This document shows, piece after piece, positions 1-6,969 of a stretch of 7,728 nucleotides of DNA. Both the position numbers and the translations under genes were made by a program. The stretch spans positions 1-7,728 of the forward strand of contig JAJYBT010000088.1 of NCBI GenBank assembly GCA_021778875.1, in the 5' to 3' direction. How positions within the stretch are numbered: position 1 is the first letter of the stretch; each line of letters begins with the position of its first letter. Below the pieces are notes generated by a model that was given only the letters and a program-made list of their open reading frames with translations, was not told the origin of the DNA and made no database searches. This DNA comes from Acidobacteriota bacterium (GTDB lineage: Bacteria; Acidobacteriota; Terriglobia; Terriglobales; Acidobacteriaceae).

Positions 1-406
1 CCAGCAGAGCCAGATCCAGCACTGGCGCCAGCGTTGTGTTGAATCCAAATGCCTGCACGCCGCGCGCAATCAAATCGCCGTGTTCCCGCGCCAGCCCGGG
101 TTTTGCAAGTTGTCGTGCAACGCGAGCCACATCCATCGCGCTGGGCATGGGCGCCAGCGCATCGCGAAGACGGTCCACTGTGCCGCCCTCCACATCCACG
201 CAGCGAAAACTCCGCTTCGCACACAGCGCCGTAGCCTCGTGCAGCAGTGCGCGCGTCTGTTGCGCGTCGGCGATGTTGCGCTTGAAGAGAATGATGCCGC
301 CCGGCCTCACCAGCCTCAGCCAGGCACGCTCCATCGGTGTAAGCTCCGTGCCGCTCAGGCCCACAACCAGCAGGCTGCCCACCACCCTGCGCAACGTCGC
401 CGTCAT
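1..406 (-). CDS. nagZ: Glycoside hydrolase family 3 N-terminal fragment, beta-N-acetylhexosaminidase (NagZ-like), cut by left edge
   Basis: The first 135 residues of a GH3 enzyme; the gene continues beyond base 1. In this family NagZ removes N-acetylglucosamine from cell-wall muropeptides during peptidoglycan recycling in the cytoplasm. Visible are a first barrel strand (residues 8-18), the block GGIILFKRNI at 36-45, the family hallmark DVEGG at 71-75 (DQEGG in E. coli NagZ) followed by VDRLRD, a PMPSA turn at 87-90, and GFNTTLAPVLDLA at 121-133. The KHFPGHG loop and catalytic Asp of NagZ lie outside the window, so activity cannot be judged. The ATG at 406-404 overlaps the mutS stop (403-405) as ATGA and has a purine-rich ribosome site just upstream. 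There is no signal peptide; the hydrophobic start is a barrel strand. It could be another GH3 hexosaminidase or glucosidase, but the order and spacing of motifs favour NagZ. Confidence 0.85.
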   Translation of the reverse strand, partial: MTATLRRVVGSLLVVGLSGTELTPMERAWLRLVRPGGIILFKRNIADAQQTRALLHEATALCAKRSFRCVDVEGGTVDRLRDALAPMPSAMDVARVARQLAKPGLAREHGDLIARGVQAFGFNTTLAPVLDLALL

Positions 407-3135
407 GCCTTCTCCCTCAGTTCCTGTTGCAGTTCCTCCAGCAGATTCAAGGCCTGCAACGGCGTAAGTGCATTCACATCCACTGCTTCGATCCGGTCCA
501 CAATTCGCTGCGACAGTGGCGTAAAGATCGTCAGCTGCATCGGCTCTGGAGCGGTCTCCACCTGCACGCTCTGCCTTTCCTGCTTCTCGTGCTGGCGCAG
601 CACATGGCGCGCACGCTCAATGACCGCATGCGGCAGTCCGGCCAGCTTGGCCACTTCAATGCCGTAGCTCTTGCTCGCGGCTCCGGGCTCAATCGAATGC
701 AGAAACACAATGCCGTTGGCAGCTTCTTTTACGCCCACGCGCAAATTGCGCACGCGGGGCAACTTCTCGGCCAGCATGGTCAACTCATGATAGTGCGTGG
801 CAAACAGTGCGCGCGCACCGGTCTCCGCATGCAGATACTCCACCGTGGCCCAGGCCAGGCTCAGCCCGTCAAAGGTCGCTGTACCGCGTCCCATCTCATC
901 CAGCAGAATCAGCGACCGCTGCGTGGCTGTGTTCAGAATCGTTGCCGTCTCCGTCATCTCCACCATGAAGGTGGAGCGGCCGCGCGCCACGTTGTCGCTG
1001 GCTCCAATGCGTGTGTAGATGCGATCCACCAGCCCCAGCCGCAGGCTCTCGGCTGGAACAAAGCTGCCCATCTGCGCCATCACCACCAGCATGGCGACCT
1101 GACGCAGATAGGTGCTCTTTCCACCCATGTTCGGCCCGGTAATCAGCAGCAGGCTTGGCCCGTCCGCGCCGGCGTTCAAATACACATCGTTGGCGATGAA
1201 GCGTCCCTCGCGCGTCTCCTCCATCCACTGCTCAATCACCGGATGCCGCGCGGCCTTCGCCTCCAGTACAAGCTCCTCTGTTAATTGCGGACGCACGTAA
1301 CTCCGGGCTACGGCTAGATGCGCAAAGCATGCCAGCAGGTCCGCTTCAGCCACCGTTGCGGACGAGCGCCGAATGCGTCCCGCAGCTTCCAGCACAACGC
1401 GGCGCAGTTCCGCGAAGATGCGCTTCTCAATCTCAATTGAGCGGTCGTGCGCCGTCAGAATCTTGCGTTCGTACTCCTTCAGTTCCGGCGTTGTAAACCG
1501 CTCCGCATTCACCAGCGTTTGCTTGCGCTCATAGTCCGCCGGAGCCAGCGCCAGGTTCGCCTTCGTAATCTCGATGTAATATCCAAACACGGAGTTATAG
1601 CGAACCTTCAGCGAACCAATCCCGGTCCGCGCCCGCTCACGCTCCTCAATCGCGACAATCTGCTGGCGTCCCGTCGACGAGATAGCCCGCAGATCATCCA
1701 GCTCCGCATCCACGCCCGCGGCAATCACGCCACCGTCGGCCAGCGTCAGCGGAGGCTCCTCCACAAGTGTCGCGGCAATACGCGCCGCAATATCCTCCAG
1801 CGTGTCCAGCCGTGCGCACAGCTCGCACCATAGCGCCGCCTGCATCTGCAGCAAAGCCGTTTTCAATCCCGGCAGCCGCGCCAGGCTCATGGCCAGCGCG
1901 CGCACATCGCGTGGTCCAGCGGAGTCCAGGCTCAGCCGTGCCAACAGGCGCTCCAGATCCAGAATGCCGCCGAACGCCCGTCGCATATCTTCGCGCTTCA
2001 GCAGGTCCGCCTGTGCTTCGGCCACGGCCTCATAGCGCGCCTCCAGCGCCGTCGTATCGGCCAGCGGACGCAGAATCGTTGCTCGCAACAGCCGCTTGCC
2101 CATTGGCGTCTCGCATGCATCCAGCGTGTGGAAGAGCGTGGCCCGCTGATCCTGCCCCGCGAACAGCGGCTCTACCAGTTCCAGGTTGCGCACCGTCACC
2201 TGGTCCAGCTCCAGCGCGTTCGAGTGCTCAACAAAGCGCAGCGAATCGATATGCAGAGCATCCTTCTTCTGCGTCGTGCGTACGTAGTGCAGCACCGCGC
2301 CCGCGGCAATTGCGGCCGGCGCATGGCCCGCCAGGCCAAAGCCCTCCAGCGAGCGCACATTCAGTTGCCGCTCCACCAGCGGAACCGCAAAGTCCCGTGT
2401 CCACACCCAGTCTTCCACGCGAGTGCGGGCGGCAATCCGCTCCAGTCCCGCAGGAGGCTCACTGCCGGCGGCCAGCAGCACTTCGCTCGGACTGGCCAGC
2501 AGCAGCGCATCCACCGCCTGCTGCCGTGCTGTCTCCCCGGCAAACTCGGCCACGCGAAACTCGCCCGTCGAAACATCCAGCAGCGCCACCGCGCACACCG
2601 GGTTCTTGCCCCGCGCTTTTTCAGGAACCGCCTGGTAGAACGCCGCCAGAAAATTGTTCTGCTCCTGCCCCAGTCCCGTGTCCAGCGCCGTTCCCGGCGT
2701 CAGCACGCGCGTCACCTCGCGCCGCACTATCTTCTTGGTTAGCTTCGGGTCCTCCATCTGATCACAGATGGCGATGCGATAGCCCCGCCGCAGCAGCTGC
2801 GTCAGGTAGCCATCCACCGAGTGGTACGGCACTCCGCACATCGGTACCTGCCGCTCGCGGTCGCGCGCCGTCAGCGTCAGTTGCAGTTCGCGGCTGGCCA
2901 CCACCGCATCGTCATAGAACAGCTCATAGAAATCCCCCATGCGGAAGAACAGCAGCGCATCGGGATTCTCCCGCTTGGCCGCTGACCACTGGCGCATAAA
3001 AGGCGTTAACTCCGCTGACGACTTTTCCTGAGCAGCCGCCCGCAGAGCCATGGATTGGAGGTCGTCTTGGTTCACGCTGGATTCAAGACTATCGTGGCAG
3101 GTTGCGGGTCGGGTAGTCGCACCTGTGCAAGCCAT
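403..3135 (-). CDS. mutS: DNA mismatch repair ATPase MutS
   Basis: MutS binds mismatches and small loops in new DNA and starts methyl-directed or nick-directed repair with MutL. Drawn at its longest it has 910 residues; E. coli MutS has 853. The mismatch-reading loop GDFYELF is at 67-73, with the wedge Phe69 and Glu71 of the F-x-E motif. Connector, lever and clamp domains follow (about 140-630), including RYNSVFGYYIEITK at 512-525. The ATPase has Walker A GPNMGGKST (667-675), the ARGRSTFMVEM signature (718-728), Walker B LILLDEMGRGT (742-752) and the FATHYHEL switch (778-785). The C-terminal helical motif NALTPLQALNLLEEL (888-902) is intact. All key residues are present, so it should be active. 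The start is unclear: the ATG at 3135 has no ribosome site and adds a weakly coding leader, while Met29 at 3051 would give a more usual N-terminus. It overlaps the following nagZ-like gene by four bases. Confidence 0.97.
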   Translation of the reverse strand: MACTGATTRPATCHDSLESSVNQDDLQSMALRAAAQEKSSAELTPFMRQWSAAKRENPDALLFFRMGDFYELFYDDAVVASRELQLTLTARDRERQVPMCGVPYHSVDGYLTQLLRRGYRIAICDQMEDPKLTKKIVRREVTRVLTPGTALDTGLGQEQNNFLAAFYQAVPEKARGKNPVCAVALLDVSTGEFRVAEFAGETARQQAVDALLLASPSEVLLAAGSEPPAGLERIAARTRVEDWVWTRDFAVPLVERQLNVRSLEGFGLAGHAPAAIAAGAVLHYVRTTQKKDALHIDSLRFVEHSNALELDQVTVRNLELVEPLFAGQDQRATLFHTLDACETPMGKRLLRATILRPLADTTALEARYEAVAEAQADLLKREDMRRAFGGILDLERLLARLSLDSAGPRDVRALAMSLARLPGLKTALLQMQAALWCELCARLDTLEDIAARIAATLVEEPPLTLADGGVIAAGVDAELDDLRAISSTGRQQIVAIEERERARTGIGSLKVRYNSVFGYYIEITKANLALAPADYERKQTLVNAERFTTPELKEYERKILTAHDRSIEIEKRIFAELRRVVLEAAGRIRRSSATVAEADLLACFAHLAVARSYVRPQLTEELVLEAKAARHPVIEQWMEETREGRFIANDVYLNAGADGPSLLLITGPNMGGKSTYLRQVAMLVVMAQMGSFVPAESLRLGLVDRIYTRIGASDNVARGRSTFMVEMTETATILNTATQRSLILLDEMGRGTATFDGLSLAWATVEYLHAETGARALFATHYHELTMLAEKLPRVRNLRVGVKEAANGIVFLHSIEPGAASKSYGIEVAKLAGLPHAVIERARHVLRQHEKQERQSVQVETAPEPMQLTIFTPLSQRIVDRIEAVDVNALTPLQALNLLEELQQELREKA
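408..418 (-). promoter_or_regulatory. Ribosome binding site of the nagZ-like gene, inside the mutS 3' end
   Basis: Reading the minus strand, the purine run GAGGGAGAAGG lies immediately before the ATG at 406. Its AGGGAG core (417-412) is five bases from the start. It sits inside the last codons of mutS. It supports the ATG that overlaps the mutS stop codon and suggests re-initiation by ribosomes finishing mutS. Confidence 0.6.
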
Positions 3136-3194
3136 GGGAATCTACTGCCGCACATCCGTTAGGATGGTCAGGTCACCGGACATCAGGAGGGAAG
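3136..3194. promoter_or_regulatory. Divergent intergenic region between mutS and the DUF336 gene
   Basis: This 59-bp gap must serve transcription in both directions unless mutS starts at 3051, in which case the gap is 143 bp. No convincing -35/-10 pair is visible inside the gap. A weak candidate for the plus-strand gene lies just to the left, TTGGTT at 3067-3072 and TATCGT at 3090-3095, 17 bp apart, within the doubtful mutS leader. A clear Shine-Dalgarno sequence lies at its right end. Confidence 0.35.
3185..3190 (+). promoter_or_regulatory. Shine-Dalgarno sequence AGGAGG of the DUF336 gene
   Basis: A perfect AGGAGG four bases before the ATG at 3195 fixes the start of this gene. It is the strongest ribosome binding site in the window, which suggests efficient translation. 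The spacing is slightly short. Confidence 0.75.
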
Positions 3195-3701
3195 ATGAAG
3201 CGTTTGCTCGCCATCGCAATCACGGTTGCCATGGTTCTTGCCGTGGGTACGGTACGGTCGCGGGCAGCCGGACCTCCCCGGCTGCCGAGCGCGAAAAAGT
3301 TCGATCGCCTTGCACAGGCCGCTCTTGCGGCCATGCAGAAGCGGGCCGCTGAGCTCAGTGTCTCTGGAGTCGCCGTGGTCGCGTACGCGCCGGGCGACAC
3401 CATCACTGGCTGGACATCCCGGATGCTCGTGGTAGGCCGCATGCAGGATGCCTCCACCGCCACCAGCAAAGGCAACAACCTGCTCGGCATCGCCTACGCC
3501 AAGGCCAGCGAGATGGCCGCCACCCTGCAGAACAGCGGCACCGCCCAGCGGCCACCCATGACCGGCGAGTTCGGCTGGCAGGGAGGCGTGATCGGCCGGG
3601 GCAAAACCGGCTACATCATCGTCGCCTTCAGTGGCGGCAAATCCGAGGACGACGTGCAGGTCTCCCGCGCCGGTTTGGCCATGTTGCAGCCCGCCCTCTA
3701 A
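3195..3701 (+). CDS. Exported GlcG/HbpS-like (DUF336) protein, possible haem-binding
   Basis: A 168-residue protein with a Sec-type signal peptide: MKR, a hydrophobic stretch at 4-20, then a likely cut near residues 24-25. The mature part of about 145 residues resembles the GlcG/HbpS (DUF336) fold. It has a helix with AAMQKRAAEL (45-54), a strand GVAVVAYAPGD (58-68), RMQDAST at 82-88 where the family usually has RMDGA, the KASEMAATLQNSG helix (103-115), and the C-terminal block IIVAFSGGKSEDDVQVSRAGLAML (141-164) matching the family's GVSGG..EQD..VA.AGL pattern. HbpS members bind or degrade haem, GlcG members have no settled role, and no enzyme activity can be read from this sequence. It is divergent from mutS and sits 123 bp before the haem operon on the same strand, which is compatible with a haem-related role but does not prove one. 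The family call is from motif memory, not a search. Confidence 0.7.
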   Translation: MKRLLAIAITVAMVLAVGTVRSRAAGPPRLPSAKKFDRLAQAALAAMQKRAAELSVSGVAVVAYAPGDTITGWTSRMLVVGRMQDASTATSKGNNLLGIAYAKASEMAATLQNSGTAQRPPMTGEFGWQGGVIGRGKTGYIIVAFSGGKSEDDVQVSRAGLAMLQPAL

Positions 3702-3772
3702 CTGCATCGCAAACAGTGCATACCGCCCCGTGAAACGGAGCACGACCCAACCCCGGAAGATTTGGCCGGGAA

Positions 3773-3786
3773 GTGATTTACATCAC
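3773..3786. promoter_or_regulatory. CRP/FNR-family palindromic operator candidate before hemX
   Basis: The 14-base sequence GTGATTTACATCAC has perfect five-base arms, GTGAT and ATCAC, around four bases. It fits the CRP half-site spacing (TGA-N6-TCA) and is one base per arm from the FNR box TTGAT-N4-ATCAA. Its centre is 45 bp before the hemX start and it is the only such palindrome seen in the gap. A CRP/FNR-type regulator acting on the haem operon in response to oxygen, nitric oxide or cyclic nucleotide is a reasonable inference. Activation versus repression cannot be told, because no clear -10/-35 pair is visible nearby. Confidence 0.55.
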
Positions 3787-3809
3787 AGTAAGCAAGTGCG
3801 TTACCCTTT

Positions 3810-3818
3810 AAGGTAGAG
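3810..3818 (+). promoter_or_regulatory. Ribosome binding site of hemX
   Basis: AAGGTAGAG lies six bases before the ATG at 3825. It is an imperfect but purine-rich match to the anti-Shine-Dalgarno and supports this ATG as the start of the first gene of the haem operon. Confidence 0.5.
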
Positions 3819-3824
3819 AACGAA

Positions 3825-4661
3825 ATGCATCTTCTCTGGCTTCGAGTTGCGGCTATCCTTTATGCGACGGCAAGTGTCGCAGTCTTCCCGGCCGTGCTCT
3901 ATAACAAGGAGCGCTGGCGCAGTATCTGCGTGCATCTGGCCGGGATTGGCTTTTTCTTCCACTTTGTGTCGGTCGTCGAGATGCTCGTCCAGGCGCATCG
4001 CTGGGTGCCGGTCGGCATTCGCGATGCCGAGTCCCTGATGGGTCTCGTGGTGGCGGCGATCTTCTTCCTCGTCTGGTGGCTCTATGGAGCCATCTCCCTT
4101 GGAATCTTCGCCTTACCGATCACCTTTTTCATCATCTTCGTCCCGTCTCTGGGCTTGGAGCACTACACCTTCCCCTCCCAGGGAGTTCGTACCAGCTGGC
4201 TTGTGGCGCACATTATGGCGCTGCTGGCGGCCTATGCCGCGCTGGGATTCAGCCTGCTGGCCTCCATCCTTTATCTGGTGCAGGAGCGCCGCCTCAAGTC
4301 CAAGCTCAAGGCCACCCAGTCCGTCTGGTGGGCGCCGCTGGACTGGGTTCCGCCGCTCGACACGCTGGAGCGCATCGCGCACGGAACGCTGCTCTTCGGC
4401 TTTCCCTGCATGACGGTCGGCCTGGTTATCGGCTCGGTGCTGGTGCAGGAGACCGACCTGGGCGCGGCCTACTTCCTTGATCCCAAGGTGCTTGCCTCCT
4501 TTGCCATGTGGGCCGTCTACGTCCTGCTCTTGTTCATTCGCCGCACCGCAGGACTGCGCGGCCGCCGCGCCGCCTATCTCTCCGGAGCAGTCTTTGTGGT
4601 GATGTTGGCCGTATGGGCCGCAAACATGGTCAGCCACGTTCACAGGTTCGGTGCCCAATGA
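3825..4661 (+). CDS. hemX: HemX/CcsA-type cytochrome c assembly family membrane protein
   Basis: A 278-residue integral membrane protein with about eight hydrophobic segments (near 5-26, 35-55, 72-90, 92-108, 125-152, 185-206, 220-238, 249-268). It belongs to the CcsA/CcmC/HemX family (cytochrome c assembly protein). Histidines that could contact haem sit in or beside membrane segments: His46, His129 (VAHIMALLAAYA), His186 (RIAHGTLLFGF) and His271/His273 near the end. The tryptophan-rich WWD haem-handling motif of true CcsA and CcmC is not seen; the only WW...DW stretch (168-174) lies in a loop of a different pattern. That, and its place directly before hemA, favours HemX, which in Bacillus lowers the amount of HemA. 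It is the first gene of the operon and its TGA overlaps the hemA start as ATGA. A System II cytochrome c biogenesis role is the main alternative and automated pipelines may label it CcsA. Confidence 0.85.
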   Translation: MHLLWLRVAAILYATASVAVFPAVLYNKERWRSICVHLAGIGFFFHFVSVVEMLVQAHRWVPVGIRDAESLMGLVVAAIFFLVWWLYGAISLGIFALPITFFIIFVPSLGLEHYTFPSQGVRTSWLVAHIMALLAAYAALGFSLLASILYLVQERRLKSKLKATQSVWWAPLDWVPPLDTLERIAHGTLLFGFPCMTVGLVIGSVLVQETDLGAAYFLDPKVLASFAMWAVYVLLLFIRRTAGLRGRRAAYLSGAVFVVMLAVWAANMVSHVHRFGAQ

Positions 4662-6022
4662 ACCTGACGCTCATTGGAGTCAACCACAAGACCGCCCCCA
4701 TCGAACTGCGCGAGCGCATCGCCATCTCGCGCGACGAGTTGCCCGAAGCCACCCGCGCGCTTGCCGCCGTCCCCGGCGTCTCCGAGTGCATGATCGTCTC
4801 CACCTGCAATCGGGTTGAGATGCTGGCAGCCGTCGAATCGCCGCAGACCGACCTGGCCGGCTTTCTCTTTCGTCACTTCGGGCTCGATGCCACCCTGCTC
4901 GGCCCGCACCTCTATCAGCATCAGGATCGCGAGGCCGTCCGCCACCTCTTTCGCGTCGCGGCCAGCCTCGACTCCATGGTCGTCGGCGAGCCCCAGATTC
5001 TCGGCCAGGTTAAAGAAGCCTTCGCCACCGCGCGCGCCAGCGGCACCGTTGGCGGCCAGTTGGAGCACCTGTTGCAGAGCGCCTTTGCCGCTGCCAAGCG
5101 CGTCCGCTCTGAGACCGAGATCGGTTCCAACTCCGTCTCCATCGCCTCTGTTGCCGTGGAACTCGCCCGCAAAATATTTGGTTCTCTCAACGGCCGTACA
5201 GTCTTCCTGGTCGGTGCCGGCAAGATGAGCGAGCTCGCCGCGCGCCACCTTGTGCAGCAGGGCGCCGGAGCCATCCTCGTCACCAATCGCACCCAGGAAC
5301 GCGCCCGCCAGCTCGCCGAGCCCTTCAACGGCAAGGTCATCCCATTCGATCAGCTCCATGAAGCCGCCGTGCAGGCCGACATCGTGATCAGCTCCACCGG
5401 CGCGCCGCACCCCATCTTCCGCCGCGAGCACGGCCAGTCGTTCATGCACCGCCGCCGTAACCGCCCCATGTTCTTCATCGACATTGCGGTGCCGCGCGAC
5501 GTGGATCCCGAGGTTAACAAGCTCGACGGCATCTTTGTCTACGACATCGACGACCTGCAGCAGGTGGCCGCTGCCCACATGGCAGAGCGCAGCCGCCAGG
5601 CCGGCGACGCCGAAACCCTCATCGCCGCCGAGGTTGAGCGCTTCCACCAGCGCCGCCGCACAGTCAACGTCGCCCCCGCCATCGTCGCCCTGCAGCAGCA
5701 GGCCGAGGAGATTCGCCAGGGCGAACTGCGCCGCGCACAGGCCCGGCTCGGTCCACTTACGCCGGAGCAGGTCGCCGCCGTCGAGGCTCTTACCCGCGGC
5801 CTCGTCAACAAGTTCCTCCACCCGCCCATGCAGGCGCTCAAGCAGGCCGCGCGCGAAAACGACCCCACCCGGCTGGAAGCGCTCTGCGAGACATGGTCGT
5901 TGCCCAGCGCCAGCTTGCCCGACGACGAGCCCGGCACGGCATCCGAAGCCAGACCCGTCCCATCGCACAAACCGGAGACTCCCCACGTGAACGAAACCAG
6001 CGTTGTCGGCGGTGGCAAATGA
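4658..6022 (+). CDS. hemA: Glutamyl-tRNA reductase
   Basis: This enzyme reduces the glutamate carried by tRNA-Glu to glutamate-1-semialdehyde with NADPH, the first committed step of C5 tetrapyrrole synthesis. The 454-residue product opens with MNLTLIGVNHKTAPIELRER. The nucleophile is Cys50 in STCNRVE, and His96 in the REAVRHLFRV block is in the usual active-site place. VGEPQILGQVKEA (109-121) follows. The NADPH fold begins with VFLVGAGKM (182-190). The long spinal helix runs from about 315 into the dimerisation domain, ending with LTRGLVNKFLHPPMQALK (378-395). The last 35 or so residues are a Pro/Glu/Ser-rich tail beyond the conserved domains. The ATG at 4658 is chosen because it overlaps the hemX stop and gives the family N-terminus; the same frame is open upstream but only as a shadow of hemX. 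A HemX partner suggests control of HemA level. Confidence 0.97.
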   Translation: MNLTLIGVNHKTAPIELRERIAISRDELPEATRALAAVPGVSECMIVSTCNRVEMLAAVESPQTDLAGFLFRHFGLDATLLGPHLYQHQDREAVRHLFRVAASLDSMVVGEPQILGQVKEAFATARASGTVGGQLEHLLQSAFAAAKRVRSETEIGSNSVSIASVAVELARKIFGSLNGRTVFLVGAGKMSELAARHLVQQGAGAILVTNRTQERARQLAEPFNGKVIPFDQLHEAAVQADIVISSTGAPHPIFRREHGQSFMHRRRNRPMFFIDIAVPRDVDPEVNKLDGIFVYDIDDLQQVAAAHMAERSRQAGDAETLIAAEVERFHQRRRTVNVAPAIVALQQQAEEIRQGELRRAQARLGPLTPEQVAAVEALTRGLVNKFLHPPMQALKQAARENDPTRLEALCETWSLPSASLPDDEPGTASEARPVPSHKPETPHVNETSVVGGGK

Positions 6023-6969
6023 ACCTGCGCATTGGCAGTCGTGGCTCGCAGCTGGCCCTGTGGCAGGCAAACCATATTGCAGCATTGCTGCGTGGCCAGG
6101 GGCACACCGTAGAGATTGAGATCATCAAGACCACCGGCGACCGCCTGCAGGAGGTTACCTTCGCCCAGGTCGGTTCCAAGGGCATGTTCACCAAGGAGAT
6201 TGAGGAGGCGCTGGCCGAGGGCCGCGTCGATCTCGCCGTGCACTCGCTCAAGGATCTGCCCACGGACCTGCCCGCGCCCTTTGAGCTTGCCGCCACGCCC
6301 CCGCGCGTCGACCCGCGCGACGTTTTCGTCTCTGTTCATTACGAGAGCCTCGCTGCGCTGCCCCAGGGCGCAAAGGTCGGCACCAGCAGCCAGCGCCGCC
6401 GCGCTCAGCTCAAGGCGCTCCGGCCCGATATCGAAGCTGTCGAGTTCCGGGGCAATGTGGACACCCGCCTGCGCAAGCTGGCCGAGGGCCAGGTCGACGC
6501 CATCCTCCTCGCCGCCGCCGGTCTCGACCGCCTCGAAAAGACGGAGTGGATTCGCGAGCGGCTGGAGCCAAAGGATTTCTGTCCCGCCGCGGGTCAGGGG
6601 TCGCTCGGCATTGAAACCCGCAAGGACGACGCCGCCACCCTGGGTGCCGTAGCCTTTCTCGACGACCCGGCCACGCGCTTTGCAATTACCGTGGAGCGGG
6701 CTGCGCTGGCCGCGCTCGGCGGCGGCTGCCAGGTGCCCATCGGCATCCATTGCCGCACCCTGGCTCACGCCAATGACGACGGAGCAGGGAAGCTGGTCGA
6801 GGTCTTCGGCGTAGTCGCCGCGCCAGACACCGGCACCGCCATCCGCGTCTACCATCAGGCCGTGCGAGCAGAGTCCGATCCCGTCACACTCGGCAAGCTC
6901 ATCGCGGAGAAACTGCTCCAGGCCGGAGCGGCCGCCGTGCTCAGCGCCGCCGGAGAAGCCGCGCGGTGA
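6019..6969 (+). CDS. hemC: Hydroxymethylbilane synthase (porphobilinogen deaminase)
   Basis: HemC joins four porphobilinogen molecules into the linear tetrapyrrole hydroxymethylbilane in the cytoplasm. The 316-residue protein is of usual length (E. coli 313). It shows the N-terminal IGSRGSQLALWQA (5-17), TTGDR (38-42), HSLKDLPT with the catalytic Asp79 (75-82), GTSSQRR with the substrate-binding arginines (121-127), FRGNVDTRL (143-151), and the dipyrromethane cofactor cysteine Cys237 in GGGCQVPIG (234-242). All key residues are present. The ATG overlaps the hemA TGA as ATGA. Frames reaching further upstream are shadows inside hemA and are not used. It is the third gene of the haem operon. Confidence 0.97.
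   Translation: MNLRIGSRGSQLALWQANHIAALLRGQGHTVEIEIIKTTGDRLQEVTFAQVGSKGMFTKEIEEALAEGRVDLAVHSLKDLPTDLPAPFELAATPPRVDPRDVFVSVHYESLAALPQGAKVGTSSQRRRAQLKALRPDIEAVEFRGNVDTRLRKLAEGQVDAILLAAAGLDRLEKTEWIRERLEPKDFCPAAGQGSLGIETRKDDAATLGAVAFLDDPATRFAITVERAALAALGGGCQVPIGIHCRTLAHANDDGAGKLVEVFGVVAAPDTGTAIRVYHQAVRAESDPVTLGKLIAEKLLQAGAAAVLSAAGEAAR

Noticed and set aside
1767..2999. A 410-codon plus-strand open frame opposite mutS
   Set aside because: Composition is Pro/Ala/Ser/Arg-rich low complexity and it is fully antisense to conserved MutS domains; no coding signal of its own.
3752..3770. Possible terminator hairpin (CCCGG, nine-base loop, CCGGG) after the DUF336 gene
   Set aside because: The stem is only five base pairs, the loop is large and no T-run follows, so it does not meet the usual form of an intrinsic terminator.
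4508..4657. A 50-residue N-terminal extension of hemA
   Set aside because: It is the open frame overlapping the end of hemX. The ATG at 4658 gives the standard glutamyl-tRNA reductase N-terminus and the ATGA coupling.
4640..6085. A 481-codon open frame on the minus strand opposite hemA
   Set aside because: It lies exactly antisense to a fully conserved hemA, is Gly/Ala/Asp/Val-rich without any family motif, and is a common by-product of high third-position GC.
5539..6855. A 438-codon minus-strand open frame across the hemA-hemC junction
   Set aside because: It is antisense to two well-supported genes, has no recognisable domain and no ribosome site; its Arg/Ala/Ser-rich second half is typical of shadow translation.
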